The notes under the pieces: model-generated | The model's database searches: none | What the model was told of the DNA's origin: nothing | The model's input: the letters and a program-made list of their open reading frames with translations, nothing else | Assembly (NCBI RefSeq): GCF_030463565.1 | Contig: NC_134659.1 | Location: 8,006,511-8,070,510 of the forward strand | Reading direction: 5' to 3' | DNA length: 64,000 nt | Source: Pelecanus crispus | Taxonomy: Eukaryota > Chordata > Aves > Pelecaniformes > Pelecanidae | Program-made: the position numbers and the translations under genes | Shown here: positions 23,481 to 34,800 of the stretch, piece after piece | How the letters are laid out: each line of letters starts with the position of its first letter | How positions within the stretch are numbered: position 1 is the first letter of the stretch

Positions 23481-23600
23481 CTCAGCCGCTCCCGCGCCGT
23501 CCCCGCGGCGGCCTCGCGCCGCCCCGCCCCGCTCCGCCCGGCCCCGCCCCGCCCCGCCTCGCCCCGCCTCTCTCCGCCCCGCCCCGCCCCCAGCGCGCGC
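23481..23600 (-). other. DRAM2: Probable DRAM2 non-coding first exon
   Basis: On the minus strand, GCTGAG is followed by GTAACC at 23,480-23,475, a reasonable splice donor at the left edge of the GC-box array. An exon ending at 23,481 would join to the 5' UTR acceptor at 17,123. The transcription start is not determinable from sequence. Confidence 0.4.
23518..23592. promoter_or_regulatory. Array of GC boxes (Sp1/KLF-type sites)
   Basis: About ten CCGCCCC or CCCGCCC units are packed into 75 bases between the two gene starts. An ETS-like TTTCCGG lies just downstream, near 23,621. Such arrays are typical of TATA-less housekeeping promoters that fire in both directions. Binding is inferred. Confidence 0.7.
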
Positions 23601-23639
23601 CTCTGCCACCGCCCATCTCCTTTCCGGCCGTCGCAAAAG

Positions 23640-23710
23640 CGGCGTAAAAGCGTCGCCCGGTGCGGGGAGGTTGAGGTGAATGCTGGGTTCTCCTCGGTGG
23701 CGGGTGGGAG
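23640..23710 (+). other. CEPT1: Probable CEPT1 non-coding first exon
   Basis: Just right of the GC boxes, GGGAG is followed by GTGAGG at 23,711, a good donor; an alternative GTGAAT lies near 23,675. Either would splice to the acceptor at 25,418. The start of the exon is a guess. Confidence 0.45.
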
Positions 23711-25418
23711 GTGAGGGGACGGGGTCCGCCCTCCCGGTTCTGTGCGCTCCCCCGCCGGCTGGGGCGGGGTCCCGGGGGGAGAGGGGCGCCGTGTGGGTGA
23801 GGGGGAGGCCCTTGAGGTCGGGCCTGGGCCTGTGCTGCGGGCTGGGCCGGGGGCTGGGGTACCCCCGCCCGGCCTGGGTGCGGGTGGGTCCTGGCCGCCC
23901 AGGGAGCTGCCTCCGGCGGGCTGGGGGCGAGGCGGTCGGTTGGGCCGAGAGGTGTCCTTGTCCTCCCTCCCCTCCCCTGGGTGTTTGCCGGCAAGCAGCC
24001 AGGCCCGGGTGAGAGTCCCGCGGAAGCCGGGCGGTGTGGGGCTGTTTGCTTTGGAGGGCGAGGCGGTCTTTGGTTGTTTTCTCTCCTGGGGGGGGGGGAG
24101 CCCTTCAGGAAGAGAGGAAAAGCATATAGTTTTCTCATTGGAGCTAATTTTCCTGGTCAACCAGGAGAACACCCACAGGGACTTCCTAGGTGACTGAGTC
24201 TGATTTCCTGGCAAACGGGTGCAAGTCTGCCTGCTCCCAAACTTATGAAGTTCCTGCATAACCCAGGCCCTGTTTGCTTGCTTTCTCCTCTCCTTGGACT
24301 GGCAGGGCTTTCTGAGGCTGGCTTTTCACTGTTGGAAATTGCCTTAATTAAGCTGTGGTGAGTGGTAATGAGAGCACTTGTTCTTATGCCGGTATCGACC
24401 TTTGACTTACATTGCCTATTTTCCCTATGTGGTACGTGCGTTGCTGATGGCTTTAGAGGTAGCTGTCGTCTTCCCCTCTCTAGCTTCATTCTGCTAGGCT
24501 TTGCAACTAGTTTGTTTGTTTGTTTTTTTTTCTTTTTCCGCTTGGCTTTTGTAGATAAATAGCAAACTTTTCTTTTTAGTCTGCTTTCTCTACTGCTTTC
24601 CCTCTAGTTCACAGGGAGAGTTACACGTTTCTAGTCACCTGCCTTCAAGGGAGATGGAACATTGCGAGGGTCCTTGTTTGCACTGGAAATGCTGTTCCTG
24701 ACCCTGTGTTTTCTTTTCACAGCTGCCTCATGCTGGTGTCTGTAGGCTGTCTTTGGCCAGCTAAGGCTCCTTAGCTCCTGCATGTTTCTTGCATATTTTA
24801 AAAATTGAATAGACAATGAGCTTTCACCTGAGCTGGGTTAAATTTGGAGAAGAAAAAAGCTACAGCAAAACTGAAATAAGGAACAGGGATGTGAAAAAAA
24901 TGCTTATAACTGCCTTTAGGTGATTGTTCAGCTTCACTAAAGAGACAAAGCTTCTTCAAACCAGTTAAACTAAACGCACTACAAATACAGAGAAATCTTT
25001 AGCGCTATCAATTGATAAGCGAAAGTGGTGGATGTCCGTTATGTACAGCTAGCTCTCCTATAAGAGGGATGCGAGGGGACTGACTGTGCCTTAGTCTGTA
25101 ACATAAGTCTGTGGTGTAAGTTTCTACTGCTGATGAAAATTAGGCCGGTGGCTGCAGGATATTTGCTTCACTAACAGCGAGGAAAGTAAGCAAGTGCAAG
25201 TTACTGTTTTATAACTGCACTGAGAACGTTTGTTTCCTGTCTTACCCTCAGCAATTCTCCAAACATCTTTCTTTTCTAAGGGAGAACTTTTATAAAATCT
25301 TCTTGGCTTGCTAATGGCAAATGAAATGTTCCTTAGAGCAGCGCCTAGAAACTTTTGATATGTTAAAATCCCATTTGTGCTCTTCACCTTCAGTATATCT
25401 CAACCCTTTATGTTGCAG
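23711..25418 (+). other. CEPT1: CEPT1 intron 1
   Basis: The first 400 bases belong to the CpG island and are G-rich on the transcribed-sense strand. The rest is ordinary A/T-rich intron with no recognised element. Confidence 0.55.
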
Positions 25419-25820
25419 GATCTTATGATTCTCCGTAACAGCTGCTACCTGCCAAATAAAAATTCTGAGGCTGCCCAATCCATGAGTGGGCATCGAAACA
25501 TAAAGAGGCGATGTGGGGAGTCGCACCTGGAATCCCCCGCGGGCTGCGGTCATGGTCCCGCTGCTGGATGCGTGTTAAGCAAACTAGTTCAGTTGCCTAC
25601 ACCTCCCTTGTCAAAGCACCAGCTGAAGCGGTTAGAAGAACACAAATATCAGAGCGCTGGACGATCCCTGCTTGAACCCCTAATGCAAGGTTACTGGGAA
25701 TGGTTAGTTGGAAGAGTTCCAGCCTGGATTGCCCCGAATCTGATCACCATCATTGGACTGTTAATAAATATATTTACAACTCTGCTATTAGTATATTACT
25801 GCCCAACAGCTACAGAACAG
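25419..25820 (+). CDS. CEPT1: CEPT1 exon 2 (5' UTR plus residues 1-113)
   Basis: The acceptor is TTTATGTTGCAG and the donor is GTAAGT. The start at 25,482 matches the human N-terminus M-S-G-H-R. An in-frame upstream ATG at 25,425 would add 19 residues (M-I-L-R-N-S-C...), and no stop lies between. Both ATGs have weak contexts (C or T at -3). The exon encodes a cytosolic N-terminus, the L-P-T-P-P-L-S and L-L-E-P-L-M-Q segments, and the first membrane helix near residues 82-108. Confidence 0.93.
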
Positions 25821-28800
25821 GTAAGTTGTGGACCTCTGACCATCTTTGTAGTTACTGTCATCTGGTAGCAGCTGGCACTGTTCTCTGGTGGGTTCTTGTC
25901 TTTGTGGAGAACTGTTTCTCATTGACCAGCCCACAGTTCTCGTACATTTAAGCTAATCTCTGTAAATGTTTGTAATGTGAGTGCTTGCATGCAAAAAGAG
26001 CAGATACGGATTCTGGGGTTAGCATGCTGCTTGCTGAGTGAAACAGTGGTTCCTCTGGCCACCGTGCACTGTATGAAGTGGGGTCTAGAACCAAAATAGC
26101 TGTTCCGGTAGCAGCTGTGAAGGATCTGCTGCATGAAAGCTGCAGCCCCACAAAGCTCGAGTGCATGTGCAGACAATTAAGAGATCGATTTGCAGCTGTC
26201 TTGCATGGCATGTGGAGTGTTTGCCCATTTTCTTTCTCTGCTTGTGACTGGGTTAGTCACCTTCAGCTTTCTGATCTAGAGTTACCACACAACAAGAAGT
26301 GCAAGGTGACACGATTGGCAGCGAGCTGAGTCTGCCTGCGAGCCCAGCTAGAGTTGCAACACAGCGAGGAACTCAAGCTCAGACAAGGGACTGAGCTCCA
26401 CAGTGGTGCAGCTTGGGAGATCAAGGCCGGCTGCTGCCTCCGTGGCTGGTGGGACTAAACCCAGCTTCCTAAAACAAAGGAACACCTTTCTTCATCCTGT
26501 GTGGGCCCTGGCAGTTCGCTATTACCAGGCAGCTCAGATCAGGACCTTAGGTACCGTGTATGATGAGCTGCGGGAACACAAAGTTGTCTTCTTGAGCAGC
26601 ATGCTGCTCAGGTAGTCTGTGCTGTGACAAGGCTGGATAAAAGTAGTTTTATTCTTTGTTCTGAATGCACTAAAAGCTCCTGACCTGTCCTCAAGAGAAC
26701 TGTCTTAACTTCCCGTAATTCCTGGTTTCAGGGATACAAAAGTCTTTACAAGGCATTTCAAGTTACTAGTTTCAAAGACTTTTCTCTCTGACTGGAGTTG
26801 CCTCATAAGGCACTTGAAGACTTATTTTTGTGCACTGGAAAAGTTTTGCCACTTGAATGTTGAGTCTTAAAAGCTGCTTATATCTATAAGGACTGAAAAA
26901 GGGAATAATTTTGTACAGAAAATGTATTACTTATCAAATAGCTGGAGAATGCCTCATGAGTTCCAGCTTTTAAAATATCTGAACTCCTTCATAATCAAGT
27001 CCTTCAACTGAGACTGGGAGAATGCTTCGTAGTCAAGCAGCATCAATTTGTTTCCATCCAGACTCTAAAAAACCCGCGTAGGTTGGAACACTCAATCTTG
27101 TGCATCCGTGTTCCACGTATGCCATAGTAAAGGGATGTTTGCCTCTTTTAGAGATCTGTTGAAATAGTTTCACAATAACTTGTGGGATTTGGCAGGTGTA
27201 AGATAAAAAATGAATATTAAGTTTGAGCAGTGAATACTTAGAGCAGCTCCTTCCTTTTTCAGACTAAGGCATTGTTGTGTGACTCAGTTTTAACTTGTCA
27301 CTTGTTCCCATAGCAGTACTACATGGGGACTGAGACTCTGAAATCCAGTTTGATAGACTTCCACCTCTCTGTATTGCAGGAACTTGGCAGCTAGTATAGG
27401 CCACTGAACCAGAGAGTAAGTTAAAATTTAGAGGACAGTTGTATTTTGGTTGGTAATTAAACTGAAGTATGCACTAAGCTACACTCGGTGTCAGAAAGTC
27501 ACAGTGTTAGCTGTAATCTGTATTAAAACACTGTCCTGTGTTTAACAGTTTGAGAGTTACTTTGTGCTAAGCGAATGAGATTGTCGTCTTGCTTTAGCTG
27601 AAAAATAACTTTCTGCTGAGGTAGCTTTCAGCCTGATCTGATTTGCCATATGGCACTGCAGCCCCCTGTGCTGGCACGACAAGGAGGATGCCATCTCAGT
27701 GGTGGAACTGTAAGCTTGTGCTTTTTAAGTGTCAAGTAGCTGTCTGGGGAAGAAAATGGGGCTTTGAAATTTCAGAAACAGATTTTTTTTTTTATTTTTT
27801 TTTTCTCTGAAAGCACTACTGCTTTCAGATGTAAATTGTCTCTTCCTTGTAGCTCAGTCTTAGTTCAGCTTTTTTCAAAAGCGACTTGTCTCTTCCTGTT
27901 GATGAAAGGTGTAGCCAAGGGGACGTAGCTATTGCTTACAGCTTCAATGGTAGCCAAATGAGATACAAATAGTTCTACTGCCTGCTTAGTTGGGAAGACC
28001 CCAGCTAGCAAAGCGCTGAGCGATGGAATGGTACCTGAATTTTTGTTTGTGGTTTTTGGGTTGTTTTTTTTTTTTTTTAAATTGGATAAGAGAGGGACCT
28101 GTGAGATCTTACGCAGATACAAAGAATATCTAAGTGGAAACACCTCCACTGGTAATGAAAGTAGTGTTTAAGGAAGAAGAGGAGCCACAGTCTGGTGGGG
28201 TTTTTTGAAGTTTATAGAGGAAAAATTGCATGATACGGAAAGAGAACTTAAACCTTGTGTATAAAATCTATCCATAAGAAATAGAAGTATCATTATGGGA
28301 TGGAATTCTGTAGCATCACAGCCTTGTCAAAATGTGATCCCCCGCTTTTGGGCGACACGCTTCCCCCTTACCTCTCTCCTTGTGATGGTTTGTATAGCTA
28401 CACTGCTAAAAGCAGAGCATGGTGCCAGCTTTTGAGGCAAAATGAACTGTTTTTAGTAAAATGCAGTAGCAGGAACAATGCAAGCTGTGGAAAGAATATA
28501 TTTAAGTTGTGCTACAAATGAATCATGGTTGGGTAGACCCAAAGAAGCTGGACTCCAGAGCTTTGAGAGGCGAGTCGGCTTGCTTAAACTACTTAGCTCT
28601 ATTTGGACTTCATTGGCATGGTCTATAAAATAGAGCTGCTCGTAAATGCTCACTTTATAAAAAGTGTGTCAAATGTGAAGAGCAAAATATCCAATAATAC
28701 CCGTTTTATGAATGTGTAAACTGAGATGGACTAATGGCAACCCTCTGGCTTTTGTGGTAATAATGGTTTATGCTTCAAATACTGCAAAAAGCTTGAATTG

Positions 28801-31800
28801 TAGTCTTTGGTCTAGCAGGATTTGGTATTGTTTGTATTTCCGTAGAAATAAGTCGCTATACAGGATGTGAATATTAAGGGTTATTAACGTAGATTGGGCA
28901 ATGCTGCTGTTGCCTGGTAGGAGAAAAAACAATTGGTGGTGGAGGTGCTGTACTGCAGAGCACCGAAGCTTTACAGAGCTCAGAAAATGTAACAGCTAAA
29001 CTTGAACTCTGAAAGTTTGAGCCCTTTGCCATAGTTCTCAAATGCCACTGCAGCCTGGTAATACGCTGTACTTGGCAGCGTTTTAGTACGTGACACCTCC
29101 TGAGGTCTTGTGAAGATGAGCTCAGTGTTTGTGACGCAGTTGCACATTTTGGGGGCTAAGAAAGCTTTCCAGCTTATAAATCACTCTATCAACTTACGCA
29201 TACCCCTACACGAAAGAGAAGCAAGACGAGAGCTTAATTGTGCACCGCTTTGCAGATGTAGTACTATAATTTTTTTCAGATGTACAATGCAGCTTGCTGC
29301 TTTAGAAAATGTGCTATGCCTATTAATCTAAGCTAGTAGCTCTTGTCACTGTTTTATTTACATTTCACATGTCATAAACCCCTCTGCCTGTCCCTGCAAG
29401 GACCAGCTACTGAAAAGTCCATGATGTGATGATGCAAATGAAAAACTACTGTATGAGAGTGTAAGATAGTTCAACTTCAGGCTTTTTTTTTTTTAAGGCT
29501 TAAAAAAATCTTTTACTCTCATTGACTTTCTTAGGCACCTCCCTGGGCGTACATTGCTTGTGCATGTGGCCTTTTCATCTACCAGTCTCTGGATGCTATA
29601 GATGGAAAACAAGCAAGAAGGACAAATAGCAGTACTCCATTAGGAGAACTTTTTGATCATGGCTGTGATTCACTTTCCACAGGTATTGTCATTTTTAATT
29701 GAAGTATGAGAATTAAATGACACTATTTCAGGGATCAAATCTGGAATACAGAAAAATGCTTCTTTACTGAAGAAGAGGACAACTGATATTGCTGAATGTA
29801 TAGCTTTTCAGTCAACCGTCTTTCCATAGACAGTACTCTTGATCAGCTGAATGTCTTCTCTTGTATGACACTGAAAAAATTAAGCATGTGACTAATTCAG
29901 TCTGAGCCAGCAGTCTTATGTGTATGCTTTATCAGAGTCTTGGTTCTAAAAAAAATTCTGTGAGAAGTTGTCAAAATGCTCTTCTATATTATTTTAGATC
30001 GAATCTATATAGAGCGATTGCAAGACAGGTATGAAGCCTAAACAATGGGACGGTAGAAGTCTGAGTTTAAGATTAGAATCAGCAAGATCAGTTCCTTTCT
30101 AGGTAGGTAGAGTTCATTGAGCCAGCCTGAAGTTTAACCCCATTGCAAAAGAATGATTAGATACTTTTCGTTACTTAAATTTTAAAGCTCTTACGCTTTT
30201 ACATTTTTATGAATGCTTTATCAAAGTCGTGTATTTAAAGGGGGGAGGGGAGGCATGAATCTTGAATGACAGACCTTGGGTTTTTTATAATGGCATAATA
30301 AAAATTCAGAAAAGGGGGGAAAATATGTCCAGCAAATCTTGGATACAGGAGAAAACCCCCAAACTCTGGCCACAGACTGCAATTGCATAAATCGCTCAAG
30401 CCCCTTGATGTATAATCCCATTAAGTTCAATAAAAATGTAGGAAACTAAGAAACCCTCAATACTGAGGACTTCTGATAACTGATAGGAATTTAAATACAC
30501 ATTTTACAGTCTGTACTTTTTTAAAATGGAAGTGTTTAATCTCTTATGTCTGTGAAATAAAACGCATCAGGATACCTTCACACTGTCTCTCCTTCTCTGG
30601 GTCCTTTTGTTAGATTTGTTTCTGGTAAGGATCTTTGCACACATACACACTTTATCTTTTTACTATGTGACTGATTTTCTTCTGCAGTCTTTGTGGTTTT
30701 GGGAACTTGTATTGCTGTGCAGCTGGGAACGAACCCTGACTGGATGTTCTTTTGTTGTTTTGCTGGAACATTCATGTTTTACTGCGCGCATTGGCAGACG
30801 TACGTCTCTGGAACGTTGCGCTTTGGCATGTAAGTACCTTGGCTGAAAATAAAAGTGAAAGTTAGGCTGCTTTCCTGTCTAGTTGCACTTTATGTGATTG
30901 TAGTTCAGGTATTTAGGGCAGTAGTAAATTGTTTGTATTCACATATACACGCTTAGAGCTTGTGGCAGCTATTAGCTGTTGGATCCGCAATTAATACCGA
31001 ATGTTAGTTGGCTTGTTTTAGGAGTGGTAAAATATCCTTTTGTCATATTAGTTAATTAAGAGCTTCTGAAGTCATTTAAACCTGAATAAATAGGGAAAGT
31101 ACCTGGGGTGTTTCATCCCCAAGAGTGGAGTGCTTTTGTCTGATGGTGGCACTCTGGCTTTAGTGTTCAGTTAACTACCCGTCTCTTGATCTTGCTTGAC
31201 TTGTGGTGATGGTATAGTTAACCTTTACTATTAAGCATAACTCTTAAAATACAGTGTATTCATTGACATTGTGCCTACAATTTAAAGTTCTGAATCCCTC
31301 TTAGTTAGCGTAGACTGTGGTTCTGTCAATAATGGGACCAAAATTGCAATGCCAAGAAAGTCAGGAGCTAAAGTCCTGTTTGCTGGTGGGTGAGGGTAGG
31401 TGGGGAAACGGAACACAAGCACTCGGTGAGCTGTGGGATTCACTAGCCTTAGTGTGGAAATGTATGTTTATTCTGTGTTTGCATTCATAGATCTAACAAA
31501 TATATTTCAAGTAAATATGCTGCAGAATGATTTTGCACCTGGAAACCTCTGAAACTTGTCCTTAGTTTGTATGGGACTTTGAGATAATGCTACAACATGC
31601 GCTGTTTATCTGCATTCTGTTGTTGCTGATCTATGGATACCCAGATACTGCTAAACCAGTACAATTATGGACCTCTTGTCTGTAACAGCTCTTATTGGCA
31701 GAATACTAATGCAGATTCTCTTGAGAAACTTCTGTGTTTCTGCTGGAAAAATGTAAGATGTTGGAGCAGTTTTCAGTGTCTACTGGAGAAATCAAAAAAG

Positions 31801-34800
31801 AAAATCTAGACCCCTGTTCTAATCCTGACTACACCAAAGCAGATAGAATACTTTCAGTCAATTCCCTGATGCTGAATCTTTCAAGTAAGACATCTGGCTC
31901 CTATCTTGTACTGTTTTAGGCTTCTAACTTTTCATGTTCTACCAAAGGTTCAACACTGAATGCTTTTAGCTTCCTTTGAACTTTACAGGGTCCTGATAAT
32001 CAAAGTTTTCCTGTTATCGACCAAAGAACACAAAAACCCCCAACCTTGGCACGTGCTTGACTTTACAGATGCAGGTATCAAAACCACCCAGTTTGCTTTT
32101 GTGCTCCAGACAAATGCGTACATTACTCCTGGTATTCACTGTTACTTTTGCTTTTTGCTTTTGTGAGGAATCTTTATACTTTGGAGACAACACTTTGTAA
32201 TGGATACTATTGTTCTGCATGGCCTTACATGATGAGAATTTGATGATCCATCAATATGTAGCTAATTTAGAGAAGGCAATAAGCACAGAAATGTGTGTGT
32301 ATCATTATTTTAGGTAATGGACAGCACTGTATAGTAAACACATTTGTTTCTTCATTTGCCCTGTGTCATAAGGTTAATAGACTGCCATAAGCTGATGTTC
32401 ATTTCTATGGCAAAAACTCTGAGATTATTTATCCAGTTAATTGATTCTTGCTGTTTGCTACTAGTTTTTTCTGAAGCTTTCATTTCACCAATCACAAAAC
32501 TGGAAAAAAGCCTATACTTTATCTACCCTTTCAGATTCTCTGGAGCAAGCAGGCTTAGGAATTCTTACTCCCGAATAAGTGGAATTGGAGACAGCTGTTG
32601 AAAGGAGCCGAAAAGGTCTCAGTGCACAGTAGCTTTTTCCTGTCTGTGTATCCTACGTAGTAACTCCATGTCAAAAATACACTGAGGGGGCTGTGAAAAG
32701 CAGTGATGTTTTAGGAAACATGACAGCATTTCTAACTTGCCTTCCATTCCAAATAAGCAGGAAAGAGCACACAGTTGGCTAGCACTTACTCTCTTTCTGT
32801 GATGAGATTATGTCCAAGAAATTGTATTTCATTACAGAGATCAACTCAAGCAAACTGGAAACAGCTCAGAGAAGAGCAGCAGGCTGATGGAGGGAGTGAT
32901 TAATATTTTACTCCTTTCACACAGCTCAAACTTGAACAGTTAAATGTATAATCAACTTTGCTTGCTGAAAGTCATGGTCTTAAAAAAGAAAAAAGATAAA
33001 TTAGTCTGTCAAATTAAGTGTATGCTTGCAGAACAATGTCAGATTCACATATGCTGTCACTGTATACCAGCCTTGACAATTCACTGGAGCTGTGCAGAGC
33101 ACGCTTTCTGTCAGATTCTGTCTGCAGAGCAAGAGCGTTCACCCTGAGGGAGGAGGAGGAAATGGATCATTTCTGCTAAATTCCTATGAGGTGTTGCAGG
33201 TGGAGCAGGAAAACCATTAGTTTAATTGTGCCCGCTTACCGAATACATCAACTGTGCTGGTTCTTTTTCTTCCCACTGACAACTGTGAGGAGCTGCCCTG
33301 CACTGCTCCAGGACTGCAGAATAATCAGTTGAGCTGGTAAGGTCCTGTGATCTGTCTCCATCTTAAATGATCATATAATTTTATTAATCTTGGCAGCTGT
33401 TGGCAGCCTTACAGAAAGCAACTTGAGTTGGTTCAATAGCTGGAAAAAATAGCTAGAGGTCAGTATTGCTTAAAAATTCCCCGTGAGGAAGCAGGAAGTG
33501 TCTCAAAGCAAGTTGGGCTGGCTACGGTAAAAGTCACTGTAAGTAACATCAGCGGTGCAAAGGCAGCAGGGAACAGCATGGATGGAGTCATATGCAGAAG
33601 TTTTGTTTAAGAACAAACACCTGACCTGGGAACGGGCTCGGGAAAGAGCAGGAATATACTGCACGTTTGAAGAAACAACAAGGTGATTCTGAATTGCAGG
33701 AAAACATTCAATATTAAAGCAGTCCAAATACCTTGTTCTCCTGTTCTGTTTTCCAGCACAGTAACTGGTTTATCTGGATTGTGGACTTGCTGTGCTGCAA
33801 TACAGAATGAGCTTTGTTTCAGGCTCAGTGTTGTATGGGTACAGCTGTGCCATAACCGGGGCATCTCTGGTTTGGAGAGAGTGCATTTTCTTCTGCGTAT
33901 CACAGAAATCAAACTGGCAAGCCCCAGTGGGCTTTTGCATGTCCATGTGGAAGCAGATCTGGTATTTTAGGAACACTGTGCAGAAAATAGAATCATTAGG
34001 GAATATCGTGCACAAACCCTGGAGGGAACTTGCCTGCCATTAGCCAGAGCCCGGTTGTGATTACTAGCTCTGGTTCTTCCAGATCCAAACTTATTCCACT
34101 TGGATTCAATACTGCACCTGCTCACTGTTCTGGCTTCGAGAAGTATATTAGATGTCTGTGCTTATGCAGGTTCAGCGCTGTATCGCACCGTACAAGGTCA
34201 GTGCACAGACAGTCTGACTCAGCAGGAGCCGTCTCAAATCCAGGGAAGTTAGAAGTGAAGCTAGAGCCATTAGTCCCTGTCAGATCTGAGCTGGGTTCTG
34301 CATTGCAACTTGAGTGTTGTCTTACGAGACATGAGACGCAGCACTGCACAGGAAAGACCTTGTAATGCTTGGCCATGCTGGGTGGGGGGAAGTGCTAGTC
34401 TTATTTTAAAAACCCAGTGGGCCCTCATCAAGGGTCCACCCAGAGACACGAGAGTGTTGCTGCACTGTGGTCTCCAGCATTTCTCCTATGAGTTATTGCA
34501 TTATCGGGTTTATCCCAACCTTTCTTAATAGAAATATGGAAAGCTGGTGATAGTAGCAATTATAAGGGGATGTGTGTGTGTATATGTATAAATATATATA
34601 CACACAATGACATGGGAATTGGTTTCTAAGGATGCTTCATAAAGGCATATCTGTAAACACTGAGAAGAAGGGTCAGCTCTTCCCAGCTTTCATAGAACTG
34701 AAAAGTTAAAAATGTTATTTCACTGTTTGAATAATAGTCCCTAGAGAAAGCAAAAGCACTCAGGCTGTCTAACAAAACAGCCATTATTGAGGAATGTTGG

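Larger units (their letters stand above)
22700..24110. promoter_or_regulatory. CpG island with bidirectional DRAM2/CEPT1 promoter
   Basis: This is a roughly 1.4-kb GC- and CpG-rich block, the only large one in the window. It separates the 5' ends of the divergent genes DRAM2 (leftward) and CEPT1 (rightward). It shows strand asymmetry: the plus strand is G-rich from 22,900 to 23,450, C-rich from 23,455 to 23,640, and G-rich again to 24,090. There is no TATA box. The head-to-head arrangement matches the human locus. Confidence 0.85.

Noticed and set aside
23172-24259. Long minus-strand and plus-strand open frames (up to 260 codons) rich in Pro, Gly, Arg and Ala
   Set aside because: They lie in the CpG island, overlap one another in several frames and have extremely biased composition. 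GC-rich DNA has few stop codons, so they are chance frames.
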